This document shows, one piece after another, positions 22,783-33,781 of a DNA stretch of 64,000 bases (its first letter is position 1; every line of letters starts with the position of its first letter). This stretch comes from Linnemannia elongata (taxonomy: Eukaryota > Mortierellomycota > Mortierellomycetes > Mortierellales > Mortierellaceae). The translations under genes and the position numbers were made by a program. Under the pieces are notes generated by a model, which did no database searches, had not been told where the DNA came from, and was given only the letters and a program-made list of their open reading frames with translations. The stretch lies in contig JAXBDG010000011.1 of assembly GCA_036320915.1 (NCBI GenBank), positions 1,324,501-1,388,500 of the forward strand, read 5' to 3'.

Positions 22783-23164
22783 ACCCCACTCTCCTCAACC
22801 GAATTGTACATAACACTATTCCCCGGACGACTTTATCCGAACGACTATACGCATGTGCATGTCCGCGAGATAAACATATACCCGCGCCCTGTCTCGGACT
22901 GTGGATCTAGGCCTTTTAAACTGAATTGAGACTGCTCTGCTGTAGAAAAGTGATCGAGAAAACGCGCTGGTTGGCAGGGTTTGGAGCGGGGTGCTCTCGG
23001 CTCGCTTTGTTGTTTGCTTTGCATAAACTGTTTTTCCTTCTCACTCTCCTTTCTGTCACTTTTAATCGCTTTAGACTTCACTCCTTTCTTTTTCACTTTT
23101 TCTTTCTTCCACTTTATCCTTTTATCCTTTTACCCTTTTCTCCTCTCACGCAACGTTTTCGGAC
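22783..23164. other. Intergenic, promoter of the aldo/keto reductase
   Basis: 382 bases. The last 150 are strongly T/C-rich with repeated CCTTTTA motifs just before the ATG. No gene. Confidence 0.6.
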
Positions 23165-24718
23165 ATGAAAGACACGTCTGACAGCACTTCAATCAACTCG
23201 ACCCTGACAGCCTTGGACAACTATGTCCTGCTCGGCAACTCTGGACTGCGAGTCAGTCCTCTCTGTCTTGGAGCCATGACCTTCGGCGAAGAATGGGTAC
23301 CTTTCACCGATAACTGCCTCTATGTTCACTTTGCTTTGTGATATGACCTGAACCCTCCGTTTGACTGACAAACAGCTCTTTTCTTGGTGACTGATAGGGC
23401 TTTGGAAGTAACAAGGAGGCATCCAAGAAGATCTTTGACAGCTACCACGATAAGGGTGGCAACTTTTACGACACAGGTACGACAAGTGCGATTGCAACCG
23501 TTCAAAACTTACATGCGGCTACAAGGTCGGTGAAAAGGTAGCTAACCCCACACTACCTACTGCGTTTCATCGTTTTTGTTCGTAGCCAACATTTACACCA
23601 ACGGTGACTCGGAGCGCTTCTTGGGCGAATACATGGCGGACAAGAGGAGCGAGTGTGTCATTGCGACAAAGTACACCATCAACCCTTCGTCTACCGAGGC
23701 CTTGGCTGGTCGCTTCTCCCGTCCCAACCCCAACGCAGGTACTTGGCACACCATGAAGAGCGATTACTATTTTATCTAACAATGGAGAATCTACGCCCCA
23801 CTGGCATTAATGACTTCAATAACTCGGATCGATGATAGGCGGAAACCACAGGAAGAACTTGGTCGAGTCGCTGGATGCCAGTTTGAAGAGATTGGGAACT
23901 GGCTATGTCGATATTCTGTATGTGCACCTGTGGGAGTACAGGACACCTATTCGTGAGGTCATGCGAGCATTGGATGACACTGTTCGGTCCGGCAAGGCTT
24001 TGTATGTGGCTGTCAGTGACACACCCAGCTGGGTCGTCTCCTGTAAGTCTATTTGACTTCAAATTTTCCGTTGAGATGGCAAACAGACATTTTGGTTGCA
24101 CCAGTTCTCACTAAGATTTTGTATCAATGCGAAATAGCTGCAAACACAATGGCAGAGTTGCGTGGATTGACACCCTTTATTGGATTCCAGACCCGCTATA
24201 ACCTTCTCAATCGATCACTTGAATCTGACATCCAACCTATGTCTGCCGAACACGGTCTCGGCATCGTACCCTGGTCCATCCTAGCCGAGGGTTTCCTGTC
24301 TGGAAAACACACCAAGGAGCAAGCAACTAAAGTCGAGAGCAAGCGCAAGGGCCAAGTCCAGACACATTTCAAGCGACCCGAGAACTGGAAGATCCTGGAG
24401 GAAGTCAAGGAGATTGCCAAGGAATGCAACAGAACTCCTGCCCAGGTGGCTGTCAATTGGACGCTTCAGAAGCCCGGTATTACTTCGCCCTTGATCGGTG
24501 TCCGGACCTTGGAGCAATTAGATGATAATCTGGGTGCACTCGAGTTTACGCTTTCTCCGGAGCAGATGGCGAGGTTGGATAGGGTGAGTAATCCTAAGGA
24601 GTGGCCGTTTCCGCAGGATGTTGTGCGCAATTTGGAGAAGTTTACGGGGGTTGGGATTGAGATTGAGATGCCGGAGAGGTATAAGGCTGTCCAAGGTCTG
24701 CGAACCAGCAAGATCTGA
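23165..24718 (+). CDS. Aldo/keto reductase (aryl-alcohol dehydrogenase-like)
   Basis: 382-residue NADPH-dependent aldehyde/ketone reductase of the AKR superfamily. Exons 23165-23296, 23398-23476, 23586-23738, 23839-24042, 24138-24718. The (beta/alpha)8 barrel has the catalytic tetrad Asp69 (NFYDTANIY), Tyr74, Lys99 (VIATKY) and His150 (LYVHLWE). Other family marks are LGNSGLRVSPLCLGAMTFG, SDTPSWVVS, LIGVRTLEQLDDNL and the cofactor-binding C-terminus. It is closest in feel to fungal norsolorinate-reductase/aryl-alcohol-dehydrogenase-type enzymes (AKR9), with substrate unknown. Several AATAAA-like motifs (gataaataaata) follow the stop. Cytosolic; no signal peptide. Confidence 0.92.
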
Positions 24719-25015
24719 GCCGAAGTTTGAACAAAGAAAAGGATAAATAAATAGCAATCGCACATTGCTTGTGTTCGTGTCATCCATGTATGTATGTATG
24801 TAACAGGCGCATGGCGGTTGGGCGATGTTCGACCCCGATCGCCTCATTTCTCAAAACACGTACAAATGTCGGCTGTCTGTCCTTGTTCATGAACGTGGAA
24901 TCGAGATTTCCTTCTGCCCTATCTTTTCACATAAACTTTTTCCCCTCCCCTCTTTCTTCCCTTTTTCATCCTTCACTTCTTACCTACCTCTCTCACCACC
25001 ACATCCTAATCAACA

Positions 25016-27113
25016 ATGTCCGACGTCAAGACCTTCACCACCGCCGACTTGGCCGCACACAACTCCAAGAACAGCCTCTACCTCGCCGTCGGAGGCAAGG
25101 TCTACGACTGCACCGACTTCATCGACGAGGTACTTTTTTTTTCTTTTCCTTCCTGCTGCTCATCTTTTCACCTTCCTTTCTCATATGAAAAAGGGAACAG
25201 AAGTGGTGCCTGATGTGTTGGACCAGGCCAGGTTCATCTTTGAGGCACCGACCAACTCTTTGGATCTCGGACTTTGCCTCGGAAAAAAGTCAACAATAAC
25301 AACTTTGGCCGCACGATGGAAGATGATGAAGAAAACCAAGACTACTCGGCACAATAATGACTACAACTACTACTTCGCAAATGTGGGTTGTTGTCTTCAG
25401 GAACGGCCATCGGCAAACAGTTCTTAATTACTCCGACCCTCATTTTTTTCTCATCTCGGAATACTCATCGACTCACACCCCAGTCACCCTACTTCGTGAA
25501 CCGACACAGACACAGACACCTCCAAACAATTATCAATTGATGCAAACATAAACACAATACTAACTACCTTTTCTCTCTTATCGTTCTCAATGATGATGTA
25601 GCATCCCGGTGGAGAGGAGGTTCTTATCGATGAGGCCGGCAAGGATGCCACCGAGTCCTTCGAGGATGTTGGACACTCGGATGAGGCCCGCGAGATCATG
25701 TACAAGATGTATGTCGGCGAGTACCAGGCCGATGTAAGTATCAACCAACACCTCTTTGTCTTTGTTACGCAATCGAAACAACAACGAGCACAACAACAAC
25801 ATCCCTGAGGATGATGGATCATGCACCACTCCTCTATCCGCATCGCAAGCCAATGTCCTCCTGTTTTCGGAATAACTGAGGCCATTGCGCTCTCGTTGAT
25901 CTGATAACCTGTTTGGTGTGAACAAAAGCAACACCCTTGCTGGACTGATGTTGATAATAACTCTCTTTCTCTTGTCCCAAAAACAAATAGGGCTCTGCCA
26001 AGAAGCCCAAGTCTGCCTCCTCCACGACCCCCAAGCCCATCCCCGCTGGCGAGAGCGCCGACTCTGGAAGGTTGGTTTCCTGGGTCAAAAGCTGGTTCTA
26101 AAGACAGCCAACCCCACCCACCTACATCTTATACAATCGGACCTGCAAGAGTAATGGAAGAGGAGTGAGGCACGGAGAGACAGAGAGTGGGTGTGTGTGG
26201 AGTGAGAGTAGAAGCGAGAGAGGCGATCCGGACACGACGAATGCAAAGAAAGGACAATCGACAGTTTTTCAACACACCGATAACATCGCTCGCGGTTACA
26301 GCCCTACATCACCATCATCCATCCATCCCCTTCAATCCCTGTCCTACTCCTTTTTCTTGCTTCAACGAGCCGAACCCTCTCGTACAGTCGACCATTCCCT
26401 CCTCCCCACTCATTTTTATTCATAACCGTAGACTTTTGCATTTTATTTTTGGAGACGACCTAAAGAACCGGCGCACAGATCATAAAGACGATAAGCATAT
26501 TACCCATTGTCCCTCACCACTTTGGAGCGAGTGAGAACAAAAGGCCAACGAACACAACAGAGAAAAGGGGAAGCAGTCGATCTGTGCAAGGATGTTTTTC
26601 AGGACCAAAACGTGGGGTGAAGTGCGTGAAGATGAGGGACATCTGGGCTCAAAATGGAATCGATTGGCGTTTGTCAGCGAGAATCCTCCTCCAACCCCCA
26701 CCACCACCTCCTCCTCCGCCTTTGCCTCTATCATCATTACCACTTCTACCATGGTTACCAACTTTAAGCAACGTCTTTAAGATGTGCTATTTCCACTTTA
26801 CTGACCACAATCCTTCCTTCTTTTTTTCTAATTCTTTTTTTCTGCTTCGCACTCGCATTCACATTCCGGCAATGTATCGTACATTATCATACCGCGCTCA
26901 TCCGATCCCTCTCTGACGAATTTTGAATCACGCCACTATTTCCATATCGTCTCACATAACCCGCGACTGGCCGTTTTCCTACCGAATTTTTTTTAACTAC
27001 CATATCTTTTGTTACATCGCCTCCTGGTTGCCGATGACTAAAAATGCAGCCGCACATACCTTGTTGCTTTGGCTGTTGTTGCCGGTGGACTCCTCTGGAA
27101 GTTCTTGTTGTAA
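25016..27113 (+). CDS. Cytochrome b5, tail-anchored, with very long last intron
   Basis: 129-residue haem protein donating electrons to ER desaturases, hydroxylases and P450s. Exons 25016-25129, 25602-25733, 25991-26070, 27050-27113 (390 nt). The haem ligands are His39 (HPGGEE) and His63 (VGHSDEA), 24 apart as in animal cytochrome b5. After a Lys/Ser/Pro linker, the last exon encodes the tail anchor [19 protein letters not shown]. That exon was found by looking for a hydrophobic end; it fits in phase (GGA AG|C CGC). The last intron is 979 bases, far longer than its neighbours. If it is not spliced (donor gttggt is weak), translation ends at 26101 with [10 protein letters not shown], giving a 118-residue form without a membrane anchor. 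Intron 1 (472 bases) is also long. Confidence 0.88.
26071..27049 (+). other. 979-base terminal intron of cytochrome b5
   Basis: Non-coding between the weak donor gttggtttc and the acceptor aaaatgcag. It is rich in CA/CT tracts and contains an alternative in-frame stop at 26099-26101. I see no snoRNA or nested gene. Confidence 0.6.
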
Positions 27114-27487
27114 AGAAGACTATATCTTTTCTTTTTGCTGTTTTCTTCCTTCTTTTCTCCACTTTACACTACACATCTACTAGAGCCATCATATCCCCCC
27201 AATACAACAAACAAACACAATTCATAATCTCTGAAAGTATTCATCCACATGTTTGAACGCGAGTTGGATTCTTATCTTTGTGGAAACAAGGAACCTTGTT
27301 CACACTGCTCTGTTCAATCGCCTGTTCATTTGAGTTATTGTTGCTTTTTGTAGAGTTGTGTTGGTACAGGGTGCGTATGTTTTTAATTGAGAGAAAAATG
27401 TAGAAAGAAAATGTGATGATGAAAGAGAGTTTTTGGTTTTTTTTTTTTCTTTTTTGGAGAGTATAACTATGTGGGATATGAAGAGAC
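27114..27487. other. Convergent 3' region cytochrome b5 / NADPH oxidase
   Basis: 374 bases between convergent stops, T-rich on the left and with an A-rich 3' end of the oxidase. No gene is seen. Confidence 0.6.
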
Positions 27488-29152
27488 CTAGAAGTGCTCC
27501 TTTCGGAAGGAGAACTTGACACCATTCTTGCTCTGCAGTCTCGACTCCTTCCTCAAAGACTTGGCCATAGCTCCAGGCCCGCAAAAGAAGACCGCCACAT
27601 CGACCATCAGCTCCTGTGTCGCACCCGGCATATACGTCCCGTTCGTAATCCCCTGTCTCAGCTCCGAGAAGATGGCTCCAAAGTTTGGACGTCCAAAGTT
27701 GGTGAGTGCCCTCAATCCCGTAATGGTGTCCCCTCCAGAGAAATCGTCGTTCATGTGGAGGGCAATGTTGTGGTGTTGGTCGGGTTTCATGACGGCGGTG
27801 CAGTAGATGTGAATCTTGAGCTGGACGTTGAGCATGGATCCTTCGATGGTGGCGAGGAGGGACTGGAACCATTTGAGGGAGGCAAGATCACGACAGACCC
27901 AGTAGAATTCGATCCGTTTGGTCTTGAGCGTCATGTTGTTGTTAGCGCGGTACCAGATGTCGCGGAGGATACTGGCAAAGGGAGTGACACCGATTCCGGA
28001 TCCGACGAGGACGACAATCTCGTGGTCAAAGACGTCTTCTGTGGGGGCGCCGAAGGGTCCGTCAATCCTGACCTTGGGCATACTGAATCCTGCACGGACG
28101 TGGATCTCTTTTCCGCGGTCGTCGATCAGCTCTGTAGACTTCTCGGCTTTCTTGGCAGGTCCTCCGGCAGCCTGGAGTCCACGACCACCGTCTCCACGAC
28201 CCTCCTTCTCAACTCCCATCCTTGTTGCAAGCGCCCGAGTCCAGTCTCCTGCCTGTCGAACATGAACCGAGACATAATCCTCAAAGGGCGACGACGTGAT
28301 CGTGAAAGGGTGCCACTGGTACTCTGACAGGTCCGGGATGTTGATAAACATATACTGGCCAGGCTTGTACTTGAACGAAGGCTTCTGGATCTGCAACTCG
28401 ATGACTCCCGCAGGGTGCTGAATGGCCTTGACGAGTCGGGTCTCCAACCCGGCACGGTAGGCTCGGATACAGCGCTCAATGATGTAGAGGATATATCCGA
28501 CGAGCAAGTACTGGTAAGACCGGTATCCTCTGCAGGTGCCGTCCTGGTCCTTGACAATACATCCAATTCCATGGAACATCAACGATCCGAGCATGACGAA
28601 CGCCAGATGGTGGGTATACCAGAACGCCTCGAACGACTTGTTCCTCTGAGTCTGCTTGGCGGTCGTGTACATCAGGACCATACACAACAGCATAATATGT
28701 CCTGTCACACCGGCCGGACTCTTATACAACAACTGTCCACCACTCATCGGGAACCCGGGGTCACCAGCCATATGCAACTTGTTCATCTTGAAGATATTAA
28801 CATAATGGCCGATCGAATGAATGGCCGTACAGACAACAATCGAATAAGCGGTAATCTTGTGGAACCAGATATTCTCATCGATAGGAATCAACTTGTTGAG
28901 GAAGGAGACTCGGAGGATACGGAGGATGTTTCGACAGACGGGCAGGAGGATGATGGAGCAATCCCAGATGAGACAGATACCGCCTCCACGGGCGATCCAG
29001 AGGGAGTAGTTGAGGGGTTTGTTGAGGTTGATGAGGTTGACATCGTTCTTGACACGGAGGACGCCAAAGATGAAGAGGATGACGTGGAGGATGAACCAGG
29101 TTATGAAGAAGACGTACCGACGGGTCGTCCACGTCTCTAGACCCTTGAACAT
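27488..29152 (-). CDS. NADPH oxidase (NoxA/B type), intronless
   Basis: 554-residue membrane flavocytochrome that moves electrons from NADPH through FAD and two haems to oxygen, producing superoxide; in fungi it controls hyphal fusion and differentiation. The ferric-reductase-like domain has six or so helices. Haem ligands are the pairs His98/His112 (FHKITAYSIVVCTAIHS) and His181/His194 (THHLAFVMLGSLMFHG), with the usual 14- and 13-residue spacings. The FAD site is HPFTITSSP (281-289). NADPH-site motifs are VGSGIGVTPFASIL, FYWVCRD and FFCGPGAMAKSLRKES, and it ends in FRKEHF as in gp91phox. There are no EF-hands, so it is not NoxC/Nox5-like and probably needs a p67phox-like regulator (NoxR), not in this window. 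A Gly/Lys insert (about 309-345) lies in the FAD domain. It has no introns among intron-rich neighbours. Confidence 0.96.
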   Translation of the reverse strand: MFKGLETWTTRRYVFFITWFILHVILFIFGVLRVKNDVNLINLNKPLNYSLWIARGGGICLIWDCSIILLPVCRNILRILRVSFLNKLIPIDENIWFHKITAYSIVVCTAIHSIGHYVNIFKMNKLHMAGDPGFPMSGGQLLYKSPAGVTGHIMLLCMVLMYTTAKQTQRNKSFEAFWYTHHLAFVMLGSLMFHGIGCIVKDQDGTCRGYRSYQYLLVGYILYIIERCIRAYRAGLETRLVKAIQHPAGVIELQIQKPSFKYKPGQYMFINIPDLSEYQWHPFTITSSPFEDYVSVHVRQAGDWTRALATRMGVEKEGRGDGGRGLQAAGGPAKKAEKSTELIDDRGKEIHVRAGFSMPKVRIDGPFGAPTEDVFDHEIVVLVGSGIGVTPFASILRDIWYRANNNMTLKTKRIEFYWVCRDLASLKWFQSLLATIEGSMLNVQLKIHIYCTAVMKPDQHHNIALHMNDDFSGGDTITGLRALTNFGRPNFGAIFSELRQGITNGTYMPGATQELMVDVAVFFCGPGAMAKSLRKESRLQSKNGVKFSFRKEHF

Positions 29153-30348
29153 TCTTGTGAGGTGCTGGTTTTTGTGGTTGGTTTGCGGTTGAAGGAGGTA
29201 CGTGGGGTATTCAAAGGGAGGTGGTCGTTAAAAGTAAAGGAAGAGGCGAAGTAGGTGTAACTGTGGAAGAATAGAAAAAAAAAAAAAAAAAAAAAAGAAA
29301 GGGTATGTACAACCACTGGGTATGATAGCGAGAGTGGGGAAAGAAGGGAAAAGGATGGGTGTTGAATGAAGAAGGGAGAGGCGAGTGGTGATGAGAAGAA
29401 GAAAAAGAAGAAAAAGGAAAAGATGAAAGAGATGAGAGATGAGGCGAGCAAAGAAAAGGGAAGAAGTATTTTCTTTGAGTTTCTCCTCTCCTTCTTCTTC
29501 TCCCTCTCCCCTCTCCCTCCTCGAGAACGCAAGCCAACGGACAGAGATAGAAAGAACAGAGCCAGAAACAACACAAAACAAACCAACAATAAGCAATAAC
29601 ATAAGCAACAAAACAAACGGGCGCAAATCATTTGTCGTTGCTTTGTTGTCTGGACTCTTCTCTCGACTCCAGTTGGTTGGTTCAAAAGGGGGAACAAGGA
29701 TCAAATTCAGGCACAGACAACAATATCAGACAGAACAACAAATCATATCAGACAAAGAAAGTTAAATCACTCGCCAATCAAGAATAGATATAGGGTACGG
29801 GATTGGACGGCCATGGGCTAAGACATTGCATGCATGGAGTAATCAAAAACACACATCAACAGCAACAAAGCGATCAATGAATCCGAAAACAATTGCTTTT
29901 TCTTCCCTCTTCATTCTTCCTTCTTCCTTCTTGCCTTCATCCTGGACGACATTCACCCGCATATGTTGGCACACAATCAATCAAACACAAAAGAGGGAAA
30001 AACTTCCTCGTGAAGTTCAGACAACAAACGCTCGAGTCGAAAAGAACAAATATCTTCCGAAGTTCTAACTAGCAGGGTCTCGGCATTCTTCGCACTAATC
30101 TAAACATTTTCCTTCATGCGAGAGAACAAGTGCAACAAAGCATGGCAGAATATCCATATGCGCCCAACCATGTACTGTGCTGCCCCCCCCTCTCGTCCAA
30201 ACTCGTATCACCATCCATAACCAAACACGCTTGCTCCACACTCTTCTCACATAATAAACACAACATTAATCTCCTTCCTCTTGCTGCTCTCATTCTCATC
30301 GTACGCTCTCAGAAATTTGATTATTTTTATTACACCGCAACCAACGAG

Positions 30349-30387
<39 letters not shown>

Positions 30388-30543
30388 TGTTCTTTTCTAT
30401 TCCCTCTCTCACCCTCAAATTATCCTGCTCTCTGTGCATCCGGAAAATAGTATCGGCTCTCTCTCTCTCTCTCTCTCTAAACTCACCCGCCAATCCTCTC
30501 AACCGTTTCACGGTCTCCCTTCCATTCCTACGAAGCACCTCTC
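29153..30543. other. NADPH oxidase upstream region
   Basis: 1.4 kb. Next to the oxidase ATG is a 22-base A run (29275-29296) and GA/CT-rich leader sequence. A 35-base A run (30349-30383) and a CT dinucleotide repeat (about 30458-30477) lie near the end of the next gene. No gene is supported. Confidence 0.6.
30349..30383 (+). repeat. Poly(A) homopolymer, about 35 bases
   Basis: Lies 161 bases beyond the stop of the 798-residue gene, on its 3' side; it reads T in that gene's sense. Confidence 0.9.
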
Positions 30544-32940
30544 TCAGCATCCACACATAAAGACTTTGAGGAACGTCTGGAACGCTGATGGCTCTCCTGC
30601 TGCAGCTAGATCCTTATCATCGGGGTCTGCATTTTGCAGGATCGATCGTGTCTGCTGTTGAAGTTGTTGCTCGCCAGCGCCATCGTCGTTGCCTTCCTCG
30701 TCACCTTCATCGCCGCCATCCCCATTGCCGTCGCCAACATTTCCACCACCATCGCAGTTACCACCACCGCCGGTGACCGAGGAAGAAGTAGCAACGGCAG
30801 AAGAACTGGCAGTCGATCCCGATCCCAACACGACTGACGCCCTTGTTAGCGGTGACGGGAGTACGATCGTAGGTCGACGAGGCTGTTGCACAAAGGGCAG
30901 CTGTTCATACTGCAGCGTAGCTGACGATGCCGACGATGACGATGATGGTTGTACCAATTGACTGAATCGAGAATGGGTCGTCGAGGGAGACGCTACCATA
31001 GTGGTTGCCCTTGAACTACCATTGGTAGTATTCGTGGCTATGGTAGTGTTGGTGGTGGAAGTGACGCCTCGTCCGGTCAATGCAGCCCAGACCCGCACAA
31101 TGCGCGACGGACTGCTACTAGTTGTGTTACTACTGCTTCTGGAAGGCGATCGATGCATCAACCTCGGAAACGTCGACCCTCTAGGTGGTTCATAACTATC
31201 ACCGCATGTTGCAGAGGTTCCCAAAGAAGTGGACCGGTTTGGTGTCGAGGGGGTCATGGAAAACCGTTGGAAGGGGTGAACGGTGGTGGGTTGGTGCAGA
31301 CTCGGAATCCCGTACATCCGTAGTGCTTCTGCGATATGTGCCGCCACCTGGGGATCTGTCGTAGGATTAATGACGCCGCTGCTTGAACTGCCACTGCTGC
31401 TGTTGCCATTGTTGCTGTTGCTGCTGCTATTGCCAGTGAAATGGTATCTTGGAATGGCAGTGGTGAGCCATAACGGAACAGGTGTCAGCAAAGCCTTCCC
31501 ATTCCCACTCGAACTCCCACCTCCTCCTCCTCCCATAATAGCAGCTGAGAGGGGGCTCGGGAGCGGGGGTGTCACAGAGGAGGTATAAGGGTCTGTCAGG
31601 ATCTGGTTCCCATTTGTGTCGATCATCACAAAAGTTGTTGGTGCTATCATCGAAGATCGGAGCGAGCTTGAATCGGTAGTGTCTCCGTAGATCGTGGCGC
31701 CGCTGGTGGAGGTGGCGAGGATACCTGAAGCGGTAACGGTTCTTCGTTCGCCTCTGCGGCGGGTGGGTGGATAATTGGTGCTTAATCGCCATCGGATCCT
31801 GTCTGGCTGTTGCTGCTTTTGCTGCTGTTGTAGAGGGGAGGGAGGAGGACGATCGAGTGGATGGAATGGAGACACCTCCTGGGCAATGCTGTCGGTCATA
31901 TCTAGACTCTCCTCTCCATTCATCTCCTCCTTTTGCCTGGAGTTATGATCATGTACCACCATCACATTCACATTCACATCGTCCTTATTCACTGGCACTG
32001 GCATTGCAGCTGCAGTGGATGGGTCGTCAGAAGTTGATGATCCTGATCCTACCGATGATCGCGGTGGTGTTGGTGGTAATAATAGTGGTGGTGGTCGTCT
32101 TGATGGTGGTGTAGGAGGACAATTGGGGTCGATATACTCACCGACAACGGGGACTTTACAAAGTCGTTGTGGTCGAAGAGTTATTGGTGAGAATATGGGC
32201 AGGAATGGTGTATGGGGTGCAATGATATCTCCATGATCAATTTGGTCGTCGTTGCTGTTGGATGCCCTCGGATCTGGGTAGTCGAAGATGCAATCCTGTT
32301 TTGCGGCCAAGTCCTTCTGTATCTCAGCAGTCTCTGTCCCCGGTGCGAGTCCTCCTACCGTCTCTCCTCCTCCTCCTCTCCCACCTTCTTGCTCATCATC
32401 TCCGTCAATCATCCTCTGGAAGTGAACGATGCGCTCCAGCCTCTCGCCGAGACACCCTTCACCTCCACCATCATCACCCTCCCCCACATTCTCACTCTCA
32501 CTTCTCTCATCCGACTGAAACTCGACTGGGACACCAACGGCATGATCGCCAGTCTGCGCAGAAGACAAGGAACGATTAAGGGGAGACTGGATAGGATAAG
32601 CCAAACTCGACCGTGTGGATATCCGTACATCATCGTCATCTTCAACGTCATCCTCAACATCCCGGAGAAACTCGAGTCTCTGCATCTCTTCCTCCTCTTC
32701 TTCATCGGCAACATCTGCATCCGCTCCCGTTTTCTGGTGTGTAAGGCAAAGGTCGTAGTTGTTGGCTGGTATAGTTGGTGTGATGGCAGTGGTAGTGGTA
32801 GTTGTTGTGGTGGTAGTGGTAATGGTAATAGTCTGAGGGGTGAGTTCCTGGTTCATCATGGTCGAGTAGGAATTGTCACTGGCGCTACTGCTGCTAAACC
32901 GTCTCTCGTCGCCCAAGGTGGTAGTTGACGAAGATAACAT
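30544..32940 (-). CDS. Large disordered Ser/Thr-rich protein ending in CGC
   Basis: Single-exon ORF of 798 residues that I do not recognise. It is largely disordered: a run of threonines (TTTTTTTTTTT near 45-55), an acidic tract (DEEEEEE), Pro-rich PPTPPSRRPPP, poly-Gly/Ser/Asn stretches, and a C-terminal Gly/Asp-rich segment. Two somewhat more conserved-looking parts are QVAAHIAEALRMYGIPSLH (about 560) and SPSRIVRVWAALTG (about 640). The last residues, SAFQTFLKVFMCGC, give a hydrophobic helix followed by Cys-X-Cys, a form that can be prenylated or palmitoylated (Rab-like CXC). Membrane attachment through that end is inference. Its length and stop-free frame at this codon bias support a real gene. 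Confidence 0.7.
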   Translation of the reverse strand: MLSSSTTTLGDERRFSSSSASDNSYSTMMNQELTPQTITITTTTTTTTTTTAITPTIPANNYDLCLTHQKTGADADVADEEEEEEMQRLEFLRDVEDDVEDDDDVRISTRSSLAYPIQSPLNRSLSSAQTGDHAVGVPVEFQSDERSESENVGEGDDGGGEGCLGERLERIVHFQRMIDGDDEQEGGRGGGGETVGGLAPGTETAEIQKDLAAKQDCIFDYPDPRASNSNDDQIDHGDIIAPHTPFLPIFSPITLRPQRLCKVPVVGEYIDPNCPPTPPSRRPPPLLLPPTPPRSSVGSGSSTSDDPSTAAAMPVPVNKDDVNVNVMVVHDHNSRQKEEMNGEESLDMTDSIAQEVSPFHPLDRPPPSPLQQQQKQQQPDRIRWRLSTNYPPTRRRGERRTVTASGILATSTSGATIYGDTTDSSSLRSSMIAPTTFVMIDTNGNQILTDPYTSSVTPPLPSPLSAAIMGGGGGGSSSGNGKALLTPVPLWLTTAIPRYHFTGNSSSNSNNGNSSSGSSSSGVINPTTDPQVAAHIAEALRMYGIPSLHQPTTVHPFQRFSMTPSTPNRSTSLGTSATCGDSYEPPRGSTFPRLMHRSPSRSSSNTTSSSPSRIVRVWAALTGRGVTSTTNTTIATNTTNGSSRATTMVASPSTTHSRFSQLVQPSSSSSASSATLQYEQLPFVQQPRRPTIVLPSPLTRASVVLGSGSTASSSAVATSSSVTGGGGNCDGGGNVGDGNGDGGDEGDEEGNDDGAGEQQLQQQTRSILQNADPDDKDLAAAGEPSAFQTFLKVFMCGC

Positions 32941-33748
32941 CTCTACCGTCGTCTCAATCGTATGAGGAACACCCAGGGAAATAGACTATGGAGTAGTTTG
33001 TGTTGCGAAGGTGACGAAGGTGGTAGAGAAGTGAGTAAGTGAATGTAGGGAAGCAGAGTGGCAAGATACGAATGGAGGAGAGAGTAGATCCAAGAAAAAA
33101 ACAACAGCAATGGTAAATCCTTCTGTCCACCCTTCGCGTTCCTTTTTATGACAAAGAAACGATATGCAAAGAAGTATGTTACATTACCACACACTGGTCA
33201 GCAGCAACCCCTCCGATTCCACCTCTAGCTCATCCATCATCCGGACTTGGTCGCATCGAAAATATGATACTCCCGCGTGTGGATACGAACCATGCATCTG
33301 AACCATGATAGATGAATGCTATTCATATCCCCCCCGCAATGCTTCGCCCAATTATTCTCACAACTAGGGATACGATCCATCAGGATCTGCTGGCTGTTTG
33401 TCACACAAGAGTGTCCATGTCGGTTGTGGCTCTGTTGAGCTAAGCGACTAGTAGAGCTTTCATTTTGGTGGCAAAATTATCCGTTTCCCCAATCAACGCG
33501 CGAATAATGCTTTTGTTTGGCCCTCCCTTCATCCTGGCTTACCCTTCCCCTCCAAAAACACCACCACCACCACCACCTTTACCGATACAACCAATGCAAC
33601 CTCTTCTCGCCTCTCCTACCCGAAACGACGGGCCCGATATCCTCTCCCTCAAACACAATAAACAGGCATATTAAGAATGCGGGATGGGATCTATTTCTGT
33701 TCCAACCATGCCATTCCATCCAATATGTTCGTGTGTGAGCTCAGCAAG

Positions 33749-33781
<33 letters not shown>

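Noticed and set aside
27494..28327. Plus-strand ORF opposite the NADPH oxidase
   Set aside because: Shadow frame of a gene with complete haem, FAD and NADPH motifs.
33190..33440. Possible tRNA or small RNA
   Set aside because: No GGTTCGANTCC B box and no cloverleaf found on either strand.
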